Assembly (NCBI RefSeq): GCF_025244825.1
Contig: NZ_CP104263.1
Location: 3,534,001-3,598,000 of the forward strand
Direction of reading: 5' to 3'
DNA length: 64,000 nucleotides
Source of the DNA: Arthrobacter jinronghuae
GTDB taxonomy: Bacteria; Actinomycetota; Actinomycetes; Actinomycetales; Micrococcaceae
Made by a program: the position numbers and the translations under genes. Position 1 is the first letter of the stretch, and the number at the start of each line of letters is the position of its first letter. The notes beneath the pieces were generated by a model that saw nothing but the letters and a program-made list of their open reading frames with translations, had not been told where the DNA came from and searched no databases. Shown here piece after piece: positions 17,258-26,037 of this stretch.

Positions 17258-18192
17258 AGCGCCTCGAGCTTCTCCACGGCGGCCAGGACGTCCTCTACCG
17301 TGACCGCCAGCAGCGCGGGGTCCGGATCCGTGGCGAAGGTGTCTCCGCGGCGTCGGCTGCCGTCGGTCAGGGCGATGTGCGGCCCCGGCGGCGGACCCCA
17401 TTCGCTGACCGGCGCCGGGCCGAACAGGACCACCGACGGCCGGGCATAGGCCGATGCCAAGTGTGCGGCTCCGGTATCGGCCGAGATCACGAGCCGGGAC
17501 CGGGAAATCACGGCGGCGAACTCGTCCAGCCGAAGCTCACCGGCCACCACGCGCTCCGCCCCAAGCCCGGCGGCGTCGGCGACGGCGAGCGCCCGCTGCC
17601 GCTCGGCCCCGCTGCCCGTAAAGAGAATCGGGAAACCTGCGGCGTCCAGTTCACGGGCGACGTCGGCAAACCGGTCCGCTGGCCAAAGCCGGCTGCCGTA
17701 GGCCGCGCCCACATGGATCACTACCGCTTCCGGCGCGTTTTCCTCCGCCGGCGGCGGCTCCAAACGGTAATCCAGCGGATCCGCAGGGATGCCGTGCCAG
17801 GACAGCAATCCTGCCCACCGCTCCCGTTCGTGGACACCGTCCTTCCACGGCGGACCGTCCCACCCGGGTCCCGCATGACCGATCCGGCGACCGGGCTGCA
17901 GCGCCTCGATCCGGCTGCAGCTCTCCGGACCGCTGCCGTGCAGGTTCACGGCAACGTCGATTAGTCCGGGCGCGAGCGGAATGGGCACATCCAGGCCGTG
18001 CAGGGGAAGCAGGTCATCCACGGCCCCGGTGAGCGGCAGGATGGGACGCAGCCACTCCTGCGCCGCGTACCGGATGCGGTGCTCCGGATACTCCCGCCGC
18101 AGGGCCTTCAGCGCCGGAACCGCGACCAGCAGATCCCCGAGTTTCAGGGCTCGCAGCACCAGTAGTTCGGGACGGTCGGCCACCTCGGGCAT
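17254..18192 (-). CDS. Glycosyltransferase family 9 (heptosyltransferase-like)
   Basis: A 312-residue GT9 protein, the family of ADP-heptose:LPS heptosyltransferases. It has the N-terminal LRALKLGDLLVAVPALKAL motif and the C-terminal donor-binding region around VISADTGAAHLASAYARPSVVLFGP. GGAAGGAA precedes the ATG at 18192. It is divergent from the gmhB-GT9-GT4 cluster, sharing a 157-bp promoter region. The neighbourhood points to a heptose donor; acceptor unknown. Confidence 0.88.
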   Translation of the reverse strand: MPEVADRPELLVLRALKLGDLLVAVPALKALRREYPEHRIRYAAQEWLRPILPLTGAVDDLLPLHGLDVPIPLAPGLIDVAVNLHGSGPESCSRIEALQPGRRIGHAGPGWDGPPWKDGVHERERWAGLLSWHGIPADPLDYRLEPPPAEENAPEAVVIHVGAAYGSRLWPADRFADVARELDAAGFPILFTGSGAERQRALAVADAAGLGAERVVAGELRLDEFAAVISRSRLVISADTGAAHLASAYARPSVVLFGPAPVSEWGPPPGPHIALTDGSRRRGDTFATDPDPALLAVTVEDVLAAVEKLEAL

Positions 18193-18319
18193 GGGCGCAG
18201 TTTCCTTCCGGTCGGGTCGACTCCTGCCAGAACGTCCACATCCTGCCAGAAGATTGTGCCGCGGGATACGGGTGGGGCGGCAGTTCCGGCTGGCAAAGAA
18301 GTGATTCGCGCGGTGTTTA

Positions 18320-18340
18320 GTTCCCCTTCCGGCGGGGAAC
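18320..18340. promoter_or_regulatory. Inverted repeat before the gmhB-like gene
   Basis: GTTCCCC (18320-18326) and GGGGAAC (18334-18340) form a perfect 7-bp inverted repeat ending 9 bp before the start codon of the first gene of the rightward heptose operon. It could be an operator or an mRNA hairpin blocking translation. Confidence 0.45.
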
Positions 18341-18349
18341 AGATGCGGT

Positions 18350-18883
18350 ATGGGAATCTTCCGGCCGCCGCCGCGTGCCGTTCTGTTTGACCGGGACGGC
18401 ACGCTCATCGTTGACGTGCCTTACAACGCGGACCCGGCGCGGGTGTGGCCGATGCCCGGCGCCGCCGAGGTGCTGGCCGGGCTGCGGCGTTCCGGCGTGC
18501 CCATCGGGGTCATCACGAACCAGTCCGGCATCGGCCGCGGATTGCTCTCCGCCGACGAGGTAGCCGGTGTCAACGCAGCAGTCGAAGATCTGCTGGGCCC
18601 GTTCGACGTCTGGGAAATCTGCCCGCATGCTCCGGGCTTCGGCTGCATCTGCCGCAAGCCGCGGCCGGGCATGGTGCTGCGGGCCAGCCGGCGCCTGGGA
18701 CTCGATCCGGTGGAAGTAGCCGTGATCGGCGATATCGGTATCGATATGCGGGCTGCGGCCGCAGCCGGTGCGCGCGGGGTTCTGGTGCCCACCGTCGTGA
18801 CCCGGGCCGAAGAAACCGCTGCGGCAAAGTTCGTGGCCCGGGACCTCGCGGGTGCGGTTGACCTGCTCTGGGGTCCCGGGTGA
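18350..18883 (+). CDS. gmhB: HAD-IIIA phosphatase, GmhB-like (heptose-bisphosphate phosphatase)
   Basis: A 177-residue HAD phosphatase. The catalytic aspartates are Asp14 and Asp16 in FDRDGTL; TNQSGIGRG and GDIGIDM are the other HAD motifs. The zinc loop typical of GmhB is present as Cys91, His93, Cys99, Cys101 (CPHAPGFGCICRKPRPGM) but with a shorter loop than in E. coli GmhB. It probably removes the 7-phosphate of manno-heptose 1,7-bisphosphate, made by the hldE-like enzyme downstream. A histidinol-phosphatase role is less likely given the neighbours. GTGA overlap with the next gene. Confidence 0.85.
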   Translation: MGIFRPPPRAVLFDRDGTLIVDVPYNADPARVWPMPGAAEVLAGLRRSGVPIGVITNQSGIGRGLLSADEVAGVNAAVEDLLGPFDVWEICPHAPGFGCICRKPRPGMVLRASRRLGLDPVEVAVIGDIGIDMRAAAAAGARGVLVPTVVTRAEETAAAKFVARDLAGAVDLLWGPG

Positions 18884-19941
18884 GCCGCCGGGTACTCGTG
18901 GCTCGGCTCGACGGGGCCGGCGACGTGCTGCTCGCCGGACCTGCCGTCCGGGCGGTGGCCGCGGCTCCGGGTGTGGAAGCGGTGCTGCTGTGCGGACCGC
19001 AGGGTGCGCAAGCCGGGCGGCTGCTGCCCGGCGTCACACAGGTACTCGAGTGGTCCTGTCCCTGGATTCTGAATCCCGCTCCGGCCCCCTCCCCCGCCCT
19101 GCTTCAGGACCTGCGGGAGGTAGTCGCCGCCTCCCGGGCCGAGGAAGCGGTGATCCTCACGTCCTTCCACCAGTCCCCGCTGCCACTGGCCTTGCTGCTC
19201 CGCGAAGCCGGGGTACGCACCGTTACGGGGGCGTCCACCGATTACGCCGGGGCGCTGCTGACGCACCGGCTCAAACCCGGGGAGGACTTCCCTGAAGACC
19301 AGCCGGAGGCGGAGCGCGCGCTGCGGATCGCTGCCGCCGCAGGTTTTCCGCTTCCCGCCGGCGACGACGGCCGGCTGCGGCTGGGACCGCTGCCCGATGT
19401 CTCCCACCTGGTGGGCACCGGACCCTACATCGTGGTGCATCCCGGCGCTGCGGTGCCGGCCCGGGCCTGGCCGGCGCTGCACCATGCCGCCGCCGTCGAG
19501 CTGCTCACCGCCGCCGGGTTCCGCGTGGTGGTCACCGGCGGCCCCGGGGAGAAGGAGCTGACCGCCACCGTGGCGGCCGTGGCAGGCCTGGATCTGGGCG
19601 GACGCACCGATCTGGCCGCGCTGGCGGCGGTCCTGGCCGGAGCGGATGCGGTGGTGGTTGGAAACACCGGACCGGCCCATCTGGCGGCCGCCACAGGCAC
19701 TCCGGTGGTGAGCCTCTTCGCGCCCGTGGTGCCCGCCATCCGGTGGGCCCCCTACCGGGTGCCGCTGGAACTGCTGGGGAACCAGCACGCTGCCTGCAGC
19801 GGAACCCGTGCCCGGATCTGCCCGGTGCCCGGGCATCCCTGCCTCTCCGGTGTTTCCCCCGAGCAGGTGGTGGAAGCCGTGCAGCGCCTGGTCACCGGTG
19901 TGCCGTCGCTGCAGACCCACCGCGAAATGAGGCACCGATGA
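18880..19941 (+). CDS. Glycosyltransferase family 9 (heptosyltransferase-like)
   Basis: 353 residues of the GT9 heptosyltransferase family: VLVARLDGAGDVLLAGPAVRAV at the N-terminus, IVVHPGAAVPARAWPALHHA mid-protein, and VVVGNTGPAHLAAATGTPVVSLFAP in the donor-binding half. A Cys-containing tail (CSGTRARICPVPGHPC) resembles heptosyltransferase C-termini. Start GTG at 18880 overlaps the previous stop as GTGA, and its own stop overlaps the next ATG, so it is part of a tightly coupled operon. Confidence 0.9.
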   Translation: MSRRVLVARLDGAGDVLLAGPAVRAVAAAPGVEAVLLCGPQGAQAGRLLPGVTQVLEWSCPWILNPAPAPSPALLQDLREVVAASRAEEAVILTSFHQSPLPLALLLREAGVRTVTGASTDYAGALLTHRLKPGEDFPEDQPEAERALRIAAAAGFPLPAGDDGRLRLGPLPDVSHLVGTGPYIVVHPGAAVPARAWPALHHAAAVELLTAAGFRVVVTGGPGEKELTATVAAVAGLDLGGRTDLAALAAVLAGADAVVVGNTGPAHLAAATGTPVVSLFAPVVPAIRWAPYRVPLELLGNQHAACSGTRARICPVPGHPCLSGVSPEQVVEAVQRLVTGVPSLQTHREMRHR

Positions 19942-20966
19942 GGATCCTGTTGTGGCACGTGCACGGCGGCTGGATGGAGGCGTTTGTCCGCGGCGCGCAC
20001 GAATACCTGCTGCCGGCTACCCCGGCGCGGGACGGCTGGGGGCTGGGCCGCGGCGGCCGCCCCTGGCCGGAATCCGTCGTGGAAGTGGCGCCGGAAGATC
20101 TGCGTGCCCAGCAGATCGACGTTGTGCTGCTGCAGCGTCCCGAGGAGATCGAGGCCTGCACCCGCCTGCTCGGCCGGCGGCCCGGCCGGGACATTCCGGC
20201 GGTGTATCTGGAACACAACACCCCGCGCGGCAACGTGCCCGAGACCCGGCATCCGCTGGCCGGACGGACGGACATCCCGGTTGTGCATGTCACGCAGTTC
20301 AACCGCCTGTTCTGGGATAACGGGAGGGCACCGGTACGGGTGATCGAACACGGCATCCCCGACCCCGGCTACCTCTACACCGGGGAGCGCCCGCATCTGG
20401 GGGTGGTGGTGAACGAGCCGGTCCGCCGCAGCCGGGTGGCCGGCACCGATCTCCTGCCGCAGTTTGCCCGGACCGCACCGCTGGAAGTCTTCGGGATGGG
20501 CACGGACCGGCTGCCCGGGGTGCTGGGCGGAGACCGGCTGCTGATCCGCGGCGACCTGCCGGTGACCAGGCTGCACCGGGAGCTGGCCGGCTGCCGGGCC
20601 TACCTGCACCCGATGCGCTGGACCTCGCTGGGGCTGTCCCTGCTTGAGGCCATGCATCTGGGACTGCCGGTCCTGGCCCTTGCGACCACCGAAGCGGTCC
20701 GGGCGGTTCCGCCGGAGGCGGGGGTGGCCAGCAACGATCCCGAGGAGCTGCTCCGGGCGGTGCGGATGTTCCTGGCCGAGCCCGAGCGGGCACGCATCTG
20801 CGGCCGGGCAGCCCGTGCGGCGGCGCTGTCCCGGTACGGGCTGGACCGGTTCCTGTCCGACTGGGACGCGCTCTTCGCGGACCTGCTGACCCAGGCGGTT
20901 TCCGCTGCATCGTTCAATCCGGCGGCGGGAACCGCACCGGCATCAACAGGAGGGGGGCAACAGTGA
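19938..20966 (+). CDS. GT4-like glycosyltransferase
   Basis: 342 residues with a GT-B fold pattern. The C-terminal half has [26 protein letters not shown], the usual donor-site glutamate region of GT4 enzymes, and the N-terminal half begins with [16 protein letters not shown]. It probably adds a sugar to the glycan built by this operon; donor and acceptor unknown. It overlaps its neighbours by ATGA and GTGA junctions. Confidence 0.85.
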   Translation: MRILLWHVHGGWMEAFVRGAHEYLLPATPARDGWGLGRGGRPWPESVVEVAPEDLRAQQIDVVLLQRPEEIEACTRLLGRRPGRDIPAVYLEHNTPRGNVPETRHPLAGRTDIPVVHVTQFNRLFWDNGRAPVRVIEHGIPDPGYLYTGERPHLGVVVNEPVRRSRVAGTDLLPQFARTAPLEVFGMGTDRLPGVLGGDRLLIRGDLPVTRLHRELAGCRAYLHPMRWTSLGLSLLEAMHLGLPVLALATTEAVRAVPPEAGVASNDPEELLRAVRMFLAEPERARICGRAARAAALSRYGLDRFLSDWDALFADLLTQAVSAASFNPAAGTAPASTGGGQQ

Positions 20967-22219
20967 GAATCTCAATGGTGTCCGAACACGCAAGTCCGCT
21001 GGCCGCGCTGGGCGGCGTGGATGCCGGCGGCCAGAACGTGCATGTGGCCGCGCTGTCCGTGGCGCTGGCCGCCCGCGGCCACACCGTGCAGGTGTACACG
21101 CGGCGGGACGATCCCGGGCTCCCGGACCGGGTGCAGGTGCAGGACGGCCTGGAGGTAGTGCATGTGACCGCCGGTCCGGCCCTGCCGCTGCCCAAGGATG
21201 ACCTGCTGCCGTACATGGGACAGCTGGCCGACGGCGTCCTCGCTGACTGGGGAACCGAACCGCCCGACGTCGTGCACTCGCACTTCTGGATGTCCGGCCT
21301 CGCCTCGCTGGAGGCGGCCCGCAACGCCGGGGACGAGGGCGTGCCGGTGGTCCACACCTTCCACGCCCTGGGCACCGTGAAAAAACGGCATCAGGGCGCC
21401 GAGGACACGTCCCCGCCGGAACGGGCCTGGCTTGAGCCCTCCGTGGGCCGGCGTGCGGACCGGGTGCTGGCGACCTGTTCGGACGAGGTCTTCGAACTCA
21501 AGGCCATGGGGGTGCCGACCAACCGGATTTCCATTGCGCCCTGCGGCGTGGATTTGTCCCTCTTCTCTTCCACCGGGCCGGCGGAACCGCGCGGACGGCG
21601 GCACCGGATTGCCGCCGTCGGGCGCCTGGTGCCGCGCAAGGGTGTGGACCTGGCCATCCGCGCCCTGGCGCTGCTGCGGGACGAGGGCCTGGAAGATGTG
21701 GAGCTGCTGATTGTCGGCGGTTCCAGTGACAGCGCCGGACTGGAATCGGATCCGGAGGCCCGCCGGCTGCTGGCCCTGGCCCGCTCCCTGGGTGTGGCGG
21801 ACCGGGTGCTGCTCCGGGGCCAGGTTCCGCGCGAGCAAATGCCCGCGGTGCTGCGCAGCGCCGATGCCGTGGTGTGCGCGCCCTGGTATGAACCCTTCGG
21901 GATCGTGCCGCTGGAGGCGATGGCGTGCGCAGTGCCCGTTGTGGCCTCCGCAGTGGGCGGCCTGATCGACACCGTAGTCCACGGCAAGACCGGCCTCCAT
22001 GTGCCGCCCCGGGATCCGGCCGCCCTGGCCGCCGCGCTCTCCGAGCTGCTGCAGAACCCCCGCTACGCCCGGCGGCTCGGCGCAGCGGGCAAACAGCGTG
22101 CCTCCGCCCGCTACTCCTGGGACCGGGTGGCACTGGACACGGAGAAGGCCTATCAGCTGGCCCTGGGCGCCGCCGCGAGGCCCGGACGGCTGCAGCCGCT
22201 GGGAGGGAAGGCGCTGTGA
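20963..22219 (+). CDS. Glycosyltransferase family 4
   Basis: 418 residues, a clear GT4 GT-B enzyme. N-terminal [20 protein letters not shown] with [14 protein letters not shown] is the acceptor-side motif seen in sucrose synthase/MshA-like members. The C-terminal half has [16 protein letters not shown] and the E-x7-E donor site in PSWYEPFGI-like [17 protein letters not shown]. Translationally coupled to both neighbours by GTGA overlaps. Confidence 0.92.
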   Translation: MRISMVSEHASPLAALGGVDAGGQNVHVAALSVALAARGHTVQVYTRRDDPGLPDRVQVQDGLEVVHVTAGPALPLPKDDLLPYMGQLADGVLADWGTEPPDVVHSHFWMSGLASLEAARNAGDEGVPVVHTFHALGTVKKRHQGAEDTSPPERAWLEPSVGRRADRVLATCSDEVFELKAMGVPTNRISIAPCGVDLSLFSSTGPAEPRGRRHRIAAVGRLVPRKGVDLAIRALALLRDEGLEDVELLIVGGSSDSAGLESDPEARRLLALARSLGVADRVLLRGQVPREQMPAVLRSADAVVCAPWYEPFGIVPLEAMACAVPVVASAVGGLIDTVVHGKTGLHVPPRDPAALAAALSELLQNPRYARRLGAAGKQRASARYSWDRVALDTEKAYQLALGAAARPGRLQPLGGKAL

Positions 22220-22842
22220 GCATCGAATCCCCTGTCACCGCTCCCGTCGTCGTGCCGGAGCAGGCCGTGCTGGACCACCTGGCCCAGGCGCAGCCCGCCC
22301 TGCTCTCCGTCCAGCGTCAGGCCCGGCACCTGACGGAATGGGGTCTTGAGCTGGCGGCCCGCCTCTTTGCCGGGCACCGGCTGCTGACCGCGGGAAACGG
22401 CGGGTCCGCGGCCGAAGCCCAGCACCTGAGCGCGGAACTGGTGGGACGGTTCGACGGCGAGCGCCGCCCGTTTTCCGCCATCGCCCTGCATGCCGAAACC
22501 TCAGCCGTGACGGCTATCGCCAACGATTACGGCTTCGACCAGCTCTACGCCCGGCAGGTGCAGGGCCACGGCAGGCCCGGCGACGTGCTCATCCTCTTCT
22601 CCACCAGCGGCGCCAGCCCCAACCTGCTGGCCGCGGTGCAGGCCGCGCACAGCGCAGGGCTGCGGACCTGGGCCCTGACCGGCCGGGTGCCGAATCCGCT
22701 CGCGGCGGCCTGCGAGGACTTCATTGCCATTGATGCGCCGGCAGCAAATGCGCAGGAGGCCCATCTGGTGGCCCTGCATGCCCTCTGCCGGTCCTTTGAC
22801 GCCGAAATCGAACGGCTCACCAATGCAGGAGGAACCGCGTGA
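22216..22842 (+). CDS. gmhA: SIS-domain sedoheptulose-7-phosphate isomerase-like
   Basis: 208 residues matching GmhA, which converts sedoheptulose 7-phosphate into glycero-manno-heptose 7-phosphate, the first committed step of nucleotide-heptose synthesis. The signature [20 protein letters not shown] and the following [21 protein letters not shown] are characteristic, as is the STSGASPN phosphate loop. GTG start at 22216, GTGA overlaps on both sides; it is directly followed by the kinase/nucleotidyltransferase. Confidence 0.9.
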   Translation: MSIESPVTAPVVVPEQAVLDHLAQAQPALLSVQRQARHLTEWGLELAARLFAGHRLLTAGNGGSAAEAQHLSAELVGRFDGERRPFSAIALHAETSAVTAIANDYGFDQLYARQVQGHGRPGDVLILFSTSGASPNLLAAVQAAHSAGLRTWALTGRVPNPLAAACEDFIAIDAPAANAQEAHLVALHALCRSFDAEIERLTNAGGTA

Positions 22843-24203
22843 AGACAATAGTTGTGGTGGGTGATGTCCTGCTGGACACGGACATTTCCGGCTCGGCCCG
22901 GCGCCTCTCCCCCGACGCGCCGGTACCCGTGGTGGACGTGGACGACGTCGGACGCCGGGCAGGTGGAGCGGGCCTGGTGGCACGCCTGCTGGAACGGGAC
23001 GGTCGGCGGGTCCACCTGGTGACGGTGCTCTCCGACGACGACGCGTCCGGACAGCTGAGGACCGCGCTGGCCGGCATCCCCCTGACCTGCGGACCGTCCG
23101 AGGCGCCCACCCCGGTCAAGACGCGGATCCGGGCCGGCACCCACGCCGTGGTCCGCTTCGACCAGGGCTGCTCCCCCGCCCCGGTCCCGGCGGTCACTGC
23201 ACAGATGCTGTCCGTGGTCGCGGCAGCCGATGCAGTGGTGGTCGCCGACTACGGCCGCGGGCTCACGGCCAATCCGGCCCTCCGGGACCTGCTGGGAACC
23301 CTGGCCCGGCGTATTCCCGTGGTCTGGGACCCGCATCCGGCCGGGGCTGATCCGGTGCCCGGGGTCGCGGCTGTCACACCGAACCTCGCCGAGGCCCTGT
23401 CCGCTGCCGGGGAGGCACCGGGCGGGGTTCCGGCGGCACTTCGCGCGGCGGAAAAGCTGCTCACCCGGTGGCAGAGCCAATCCGTGGTGCTCACCATGGG
23501 GGCGCATGGCGCGCTGGCACTCCCCGCCGCGGGCCTGGCGCAGATCCTTCCCGCCCCGAAGATTTCCGCGGAGGACACATGCGGTGCCGGGGACCGGTTT
23601 GCCGCTTCCCTCACCGTGCGGCTGCTCGACGGCGACGGGCTGGAAACCGCCGCCGAAGCCGCGGTGCAGGCGGCGGCCTCCTTCCTGGCCGCCGGCGGCG
23701 TGGCCGGACTGGAGGCGGAGGACCCCCTGCAAATGTTCGTCAGCGGGACACCGGACGCGATGGCGACGGCGGCGCGGGTCCGGGAGCGCGGCGGAACCGT
23801 GGTGGCCACCGGAGGCTGCTTCGACCTGCTCCACGCCGGACATGCCCGCACTCTGCTGGCGGCCCGGGGGCTGGGCGATTGTTTGATTGTCTGCCTGAAC
23901 TCCGACGATTCCGTCCGGCGGCTCAAAGGTGAGCAGCGCCCGATCATCGGTGCCGAGGACCGGGCGGAACTGCTGCAGTCACTGGAATGCGTGGACGGGG
24001 TCCTGGTCTTCGAGGAGGACACCCCGGCGGCAGTGCTGGAGCGGCTGCGCCCTGACATCTGGGTCAAGGGCGGCGACTACCGCGAAGACCAGCTCCCGGA
24101 GGCCGCGCTGATCCGATCTTGGGGCGGGGAAACCGTCACCGTCCCCTTCCATCCCGCCCGTTCCACCACCGCACTGGCCTCCGCGCTGGCGAAGGTCGGC
24201 TGA
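22839..24203 (+). CDS. hldE: Bifunctional heptose-7-phosphate kinase / heptose-1-phosphate nucleotidyltransferase (HldE-like), copy 1
   Basis: 454 residues: a PfkB sugar kinase domain (about 1-300, with ATP motif DTCGAGDRFAAS) and a cytidylyltransferase-fold domain (about 318-454, with GGCFDLLHAGHARTL and LNSDDSVRRLKG). In E. coli this fusion phosphorylates heptose 7-phosphate and then makes ADP-heptose. The kinase motif carries Arg where most PfkB kinases have Thr (GAGDRF instead of GAGDTF). A second copy lies at 45955. It is coupled to gmhA by a GTGA overlap. Confidence 0.9.
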   Translation: MKTIVVVGDVLLDTDISGSARRLSPDAPVPVVDVDDVGRRAGGAGLVARLLERDGRRVHLVTVLSDDDASGQLRTALAGIPLTCGPSEAPTPVKTRIRAGTHAVVRFDQGCSPAPVPAVTAQMLSVVAAADAVVVADYGRGLTANPALRDLLGTLARRIPVVWDPHPAGADPVPGVAAVTPNLAEALSAAGEAPGGVPAALRAAEKLLTRWQSQSVVLTMGAHGALALPAAGLAQILPAPKISAEDTCGAGDRFAASLTVRLLDGDGLETAAEAAVQAAASFLAAGGVAGLEAEDPLQMFVSGTPDAMATAARVRERGGTVVATGGCFDLLHAGHARTLLAARGLGDCLIVCLNSDDSVRRLKGEQRPIIGAEDRAELLQSLECVDGVLVFEEDTPAAVLERLRPDIWVKGGDYREDQLPEAALIRSWGGETVTVPFHPARSTTALASALAKVG

Positions 24204-24272
24204 GCAAGCCGCTCCCTGTTTCCGCTGCCCCTACCCGTTCCGCTCCGTTCCGTTCCGCCGAAAGGAAGTCCC

Positions 24273-25064
24273 ATGAGCCTGTCCCCCGTGGCCCCCGCGC
24301 CGGTCGCCCTCCCCGGTCCTTTGCCGGATCCTGTGCCGGTCCCGGACCCCCTCCTCCCAACTCTTCCCCTTCCCGCGGTGTTCACCGGCCGGGTGCTGGT
24401 TACCGGTGGCGCCTCCGGGCTGGGTGCCGCCGTCAGCGCCGCCGTGACCGCCGCCGGCGGCAGCGTGGTGGTGCTGGACCGCGATATCAGCGCCGTCACG
24501 GAGGTCAAGGCCGTGCAGGTGGACGTGGCGGACCGCGCCGGCGTGGAAGCGGCCGTACAGGAGGCAGCGCAGATCCTGGGTGGACTCGATGCCGTGGTCA
24601 CCGCCGCCGGCATTGACCGCTGCGGCCGGCTTGAAGACGTGGCGGCGGAGGAATGGGAGAAGGTCATCGGCGTGAACCTGCTGGGCACCGTCTCCGTGGT
24701 CCGCGCCGCACTGCCCTATCTGGCCGCCTCCCACGGCCGCGTCATCACCGTGGCCTCCACACTGGGGCTCAAGGCCGTCTCGGATGCGACGGCGTACTGT
24801 GCCTCCAAGTTCGGGGTGATCGGCTTCAGCCGGGCCCTTGCCGCCGAAACCCGCGGCCGTGTGGGTGTGACCACCATGATTCCCGGCGGCATGAAGACGC
24901 GGTTCTTCGACGACCGCACCGAGCAGTACCGCCCGCAGGACGATTCCCGGCTCAATGATCCGCGCCGGGTGGCCGACGCCATCCTGTTTGCCCTGTCCCA
25001 GCCCGCCGGCTGCGAGGTCCGCGAAATGCTGATCTGCCACGAGGAGGAGGATTCCTGGCCCTGA
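24273..25064 (+). CDS. Short-chain dehydrogenase/reductase in the heptose cluster
   Basis: 263 residues, classical SDR with the cofactor motif TGGASGLG (about 44-51), NAG-like TAAGI, and catalytic Tyr175-x3-Lys179 (YCASK). The first 35 residues are a Pro-rich extension. It is too short and of the wrong SDR type for the HldD epimerase, so the epimerase step is either absent or done elsewhere. GAAAGGAAG precedes the ATG; the 69-bp gap to hldE lets it be part of the same operon or separately expressed. Confidence 0.85.
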   Translation: MSLSPVAPAPVALPGPLPDPVPVPDPLLPTLPLPAVFTGRVLVTGGASGLGAAVSAAVTAAGGSVVVLDRDISAVTEVKAVQVDVADRAGVEAAVQEAAQILGGLDAVVTAAGIDRCGRLEDVAAEEWEKVIGVNLLGTVSVVRAALPYLAASHGRVITVASTLGLKAVSDATAYCASKFGVIGFSRALAAETRGRVGVTTMIPGGMKTRFFDDRTEQYRPQDDSRLNDPRRVADAILFALSQPAGCEVREMLICHEEEDSWP

Positions 25065-25085
25065 GCCTGGCCCGGCGCGTGCCGG

Positions 25086-26024
25086 TCAGGCGGACGACGG
25101 CGGCGCCTTCCGTCCGCGGGTCCGCACGGCGACGCCGGCGCAGAGGATGACGGCCAGCCCGCCCAGCACGGTGGCCCAGGTCAGCTGCTCATGCAGGAGC
25201 AGGGCGGCCCAGCAGATGGTCAGCACCGGCTGGGCCAGCTGCACTTGGCTGACCCGGGCCATGGGGCCGATGCCCAGGCCGCGGTACCAGGCGAAGAAGC
25301 CCAGGAACATGCTCACCACCCCCAGGTAGGCGAAGGCAGCCCATTCCCCCGGGCCGCCGGCAGGGGTCCTTCCGGCCAGGCTGAGCACAGTCAGCCCTGC
25401 CATCACCGGCGAGGCGAGCAGCAGCGCCCAGGAAATGGTTTGCCAGGCCCCCAGCTCCCGGGTAAGGATGCCGCCTTCGGCGTATCCAACCGCTCCGGCG
25501 ATCACCGCGGCGAACAACAGCAGGTCCGACGGGTGCAGCCCGGCCAGCCCGCCGCCCTCGAGGGCCGCGAACCCGACGGCGGCCGTTGCCCCCACGGCTG
25601 CCATGACCCAGAATCGGCGGGGCGGACGCTCATGCGTGCGCAGGACCGCTATCACTGCGGTGGCGGCGGGCAGGAGGGCGGCGACAACGGCGCCGTGGCT
25701 GGCCGGAGCGGTGGCGAGCGCGAAGGATGTCAGCAGCGGGAAGCCGGCAACCACGCCGCCGCCCACCAGAGCCAGCCGCGCCCATTGTGTGCCCCGCGGC
25801 AGGCGCTGCCGGGTCAGTGCAAGGGCGGCCGCGGCAAGCAGTGCGGCGACCACTGCCCGGCCCGATCCGACAAAAAGCGGCGCCATGCCGCCCGCCACGG
25901 CGAGGCGGGTGAAGGGAAGCGTGAAGGAGAAGGCGGTGACGCCCAGCAGGCCCCACCACAGGCCCTCGCGGCTGGTCGGTAGCACTGTTGGCAGCGCGAG
26001 AGTAGCGCTATTATCTGGCTTCAT
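25086..26024 (-). CDS. EamA/DMT-family transporter divergent from MocR regulator
   Basis: A 312-residue membrane protein with ten predicted helices and two EamA repeats. The start codon at 26024 overlaps the divergent MocR start codon by two bases. Transporters next to MocR regulators often move amino acids or vitamin B6-linked metabolites; here the substrate is unknown. The message is probably leaderless, as a TACTAT -10-like element lies 5 bases before the ATG. Confidence 0.88.
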   Translation of the reverse strand: MKPDNSATLALPTVLPTSREGLWWGLLGVTAFSFTLPFTRLAVAGGMAPLFVGSGRAVVAALLAAAALALTRQRLPRGTQWARLALVGGGVVAGFPLLTSFALATAPASHGAVVAALLPAATAVIAVLRTHERPPRRFWVMAAVGATAAVGFAALEGGGLAGLHPSDLLLFAAVIAGAVGYAEGGILTRELGAWQTISWALLLASPVMAGLTVLSLAGRTPAGGPGEWAAFAYLGVVSMFLGFFAWYRGLGIGPMARVSQVQLAQPVLTICWAALLLHEQLTWATVLGGLAVILCAGVAVRTRGRKAPPSSA

Positions 26025-26037
26025 GGCCGATAGTAGC
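26007..26037. promoter_or_regulatory. Near-palindrome with face-to-face -10 elements over overlapping start codons
   Basis: GCTATTATC (26007-26015) mirrors GATAGTAGC (26029-26037) with one mismatch; the centre, 26022, falls on the overlapping divergent start codons. The arms contain -10-like hexamers TATTAT (plus, 8 nt before ATG 26023) and TACTAT (minus, 5 nt before ATG 26024). Both genes may be leaderless, and the arms may be the MocR operator. Confidence 0.55.

Noticed and set aside
24273..25064. SDR as HldD (ADP-heptose epimerase).
   Set aside because: It is a short classical SDR with a YxxxK site near residue 175, while HldD is an extended SDR of about 310 residues.
25435..26022. N-terminal extension of the MocR gene.
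   Set aside because: It lies antisense to the EamA transporter gene, and the GntR domain begins right after the ATG at 26023.
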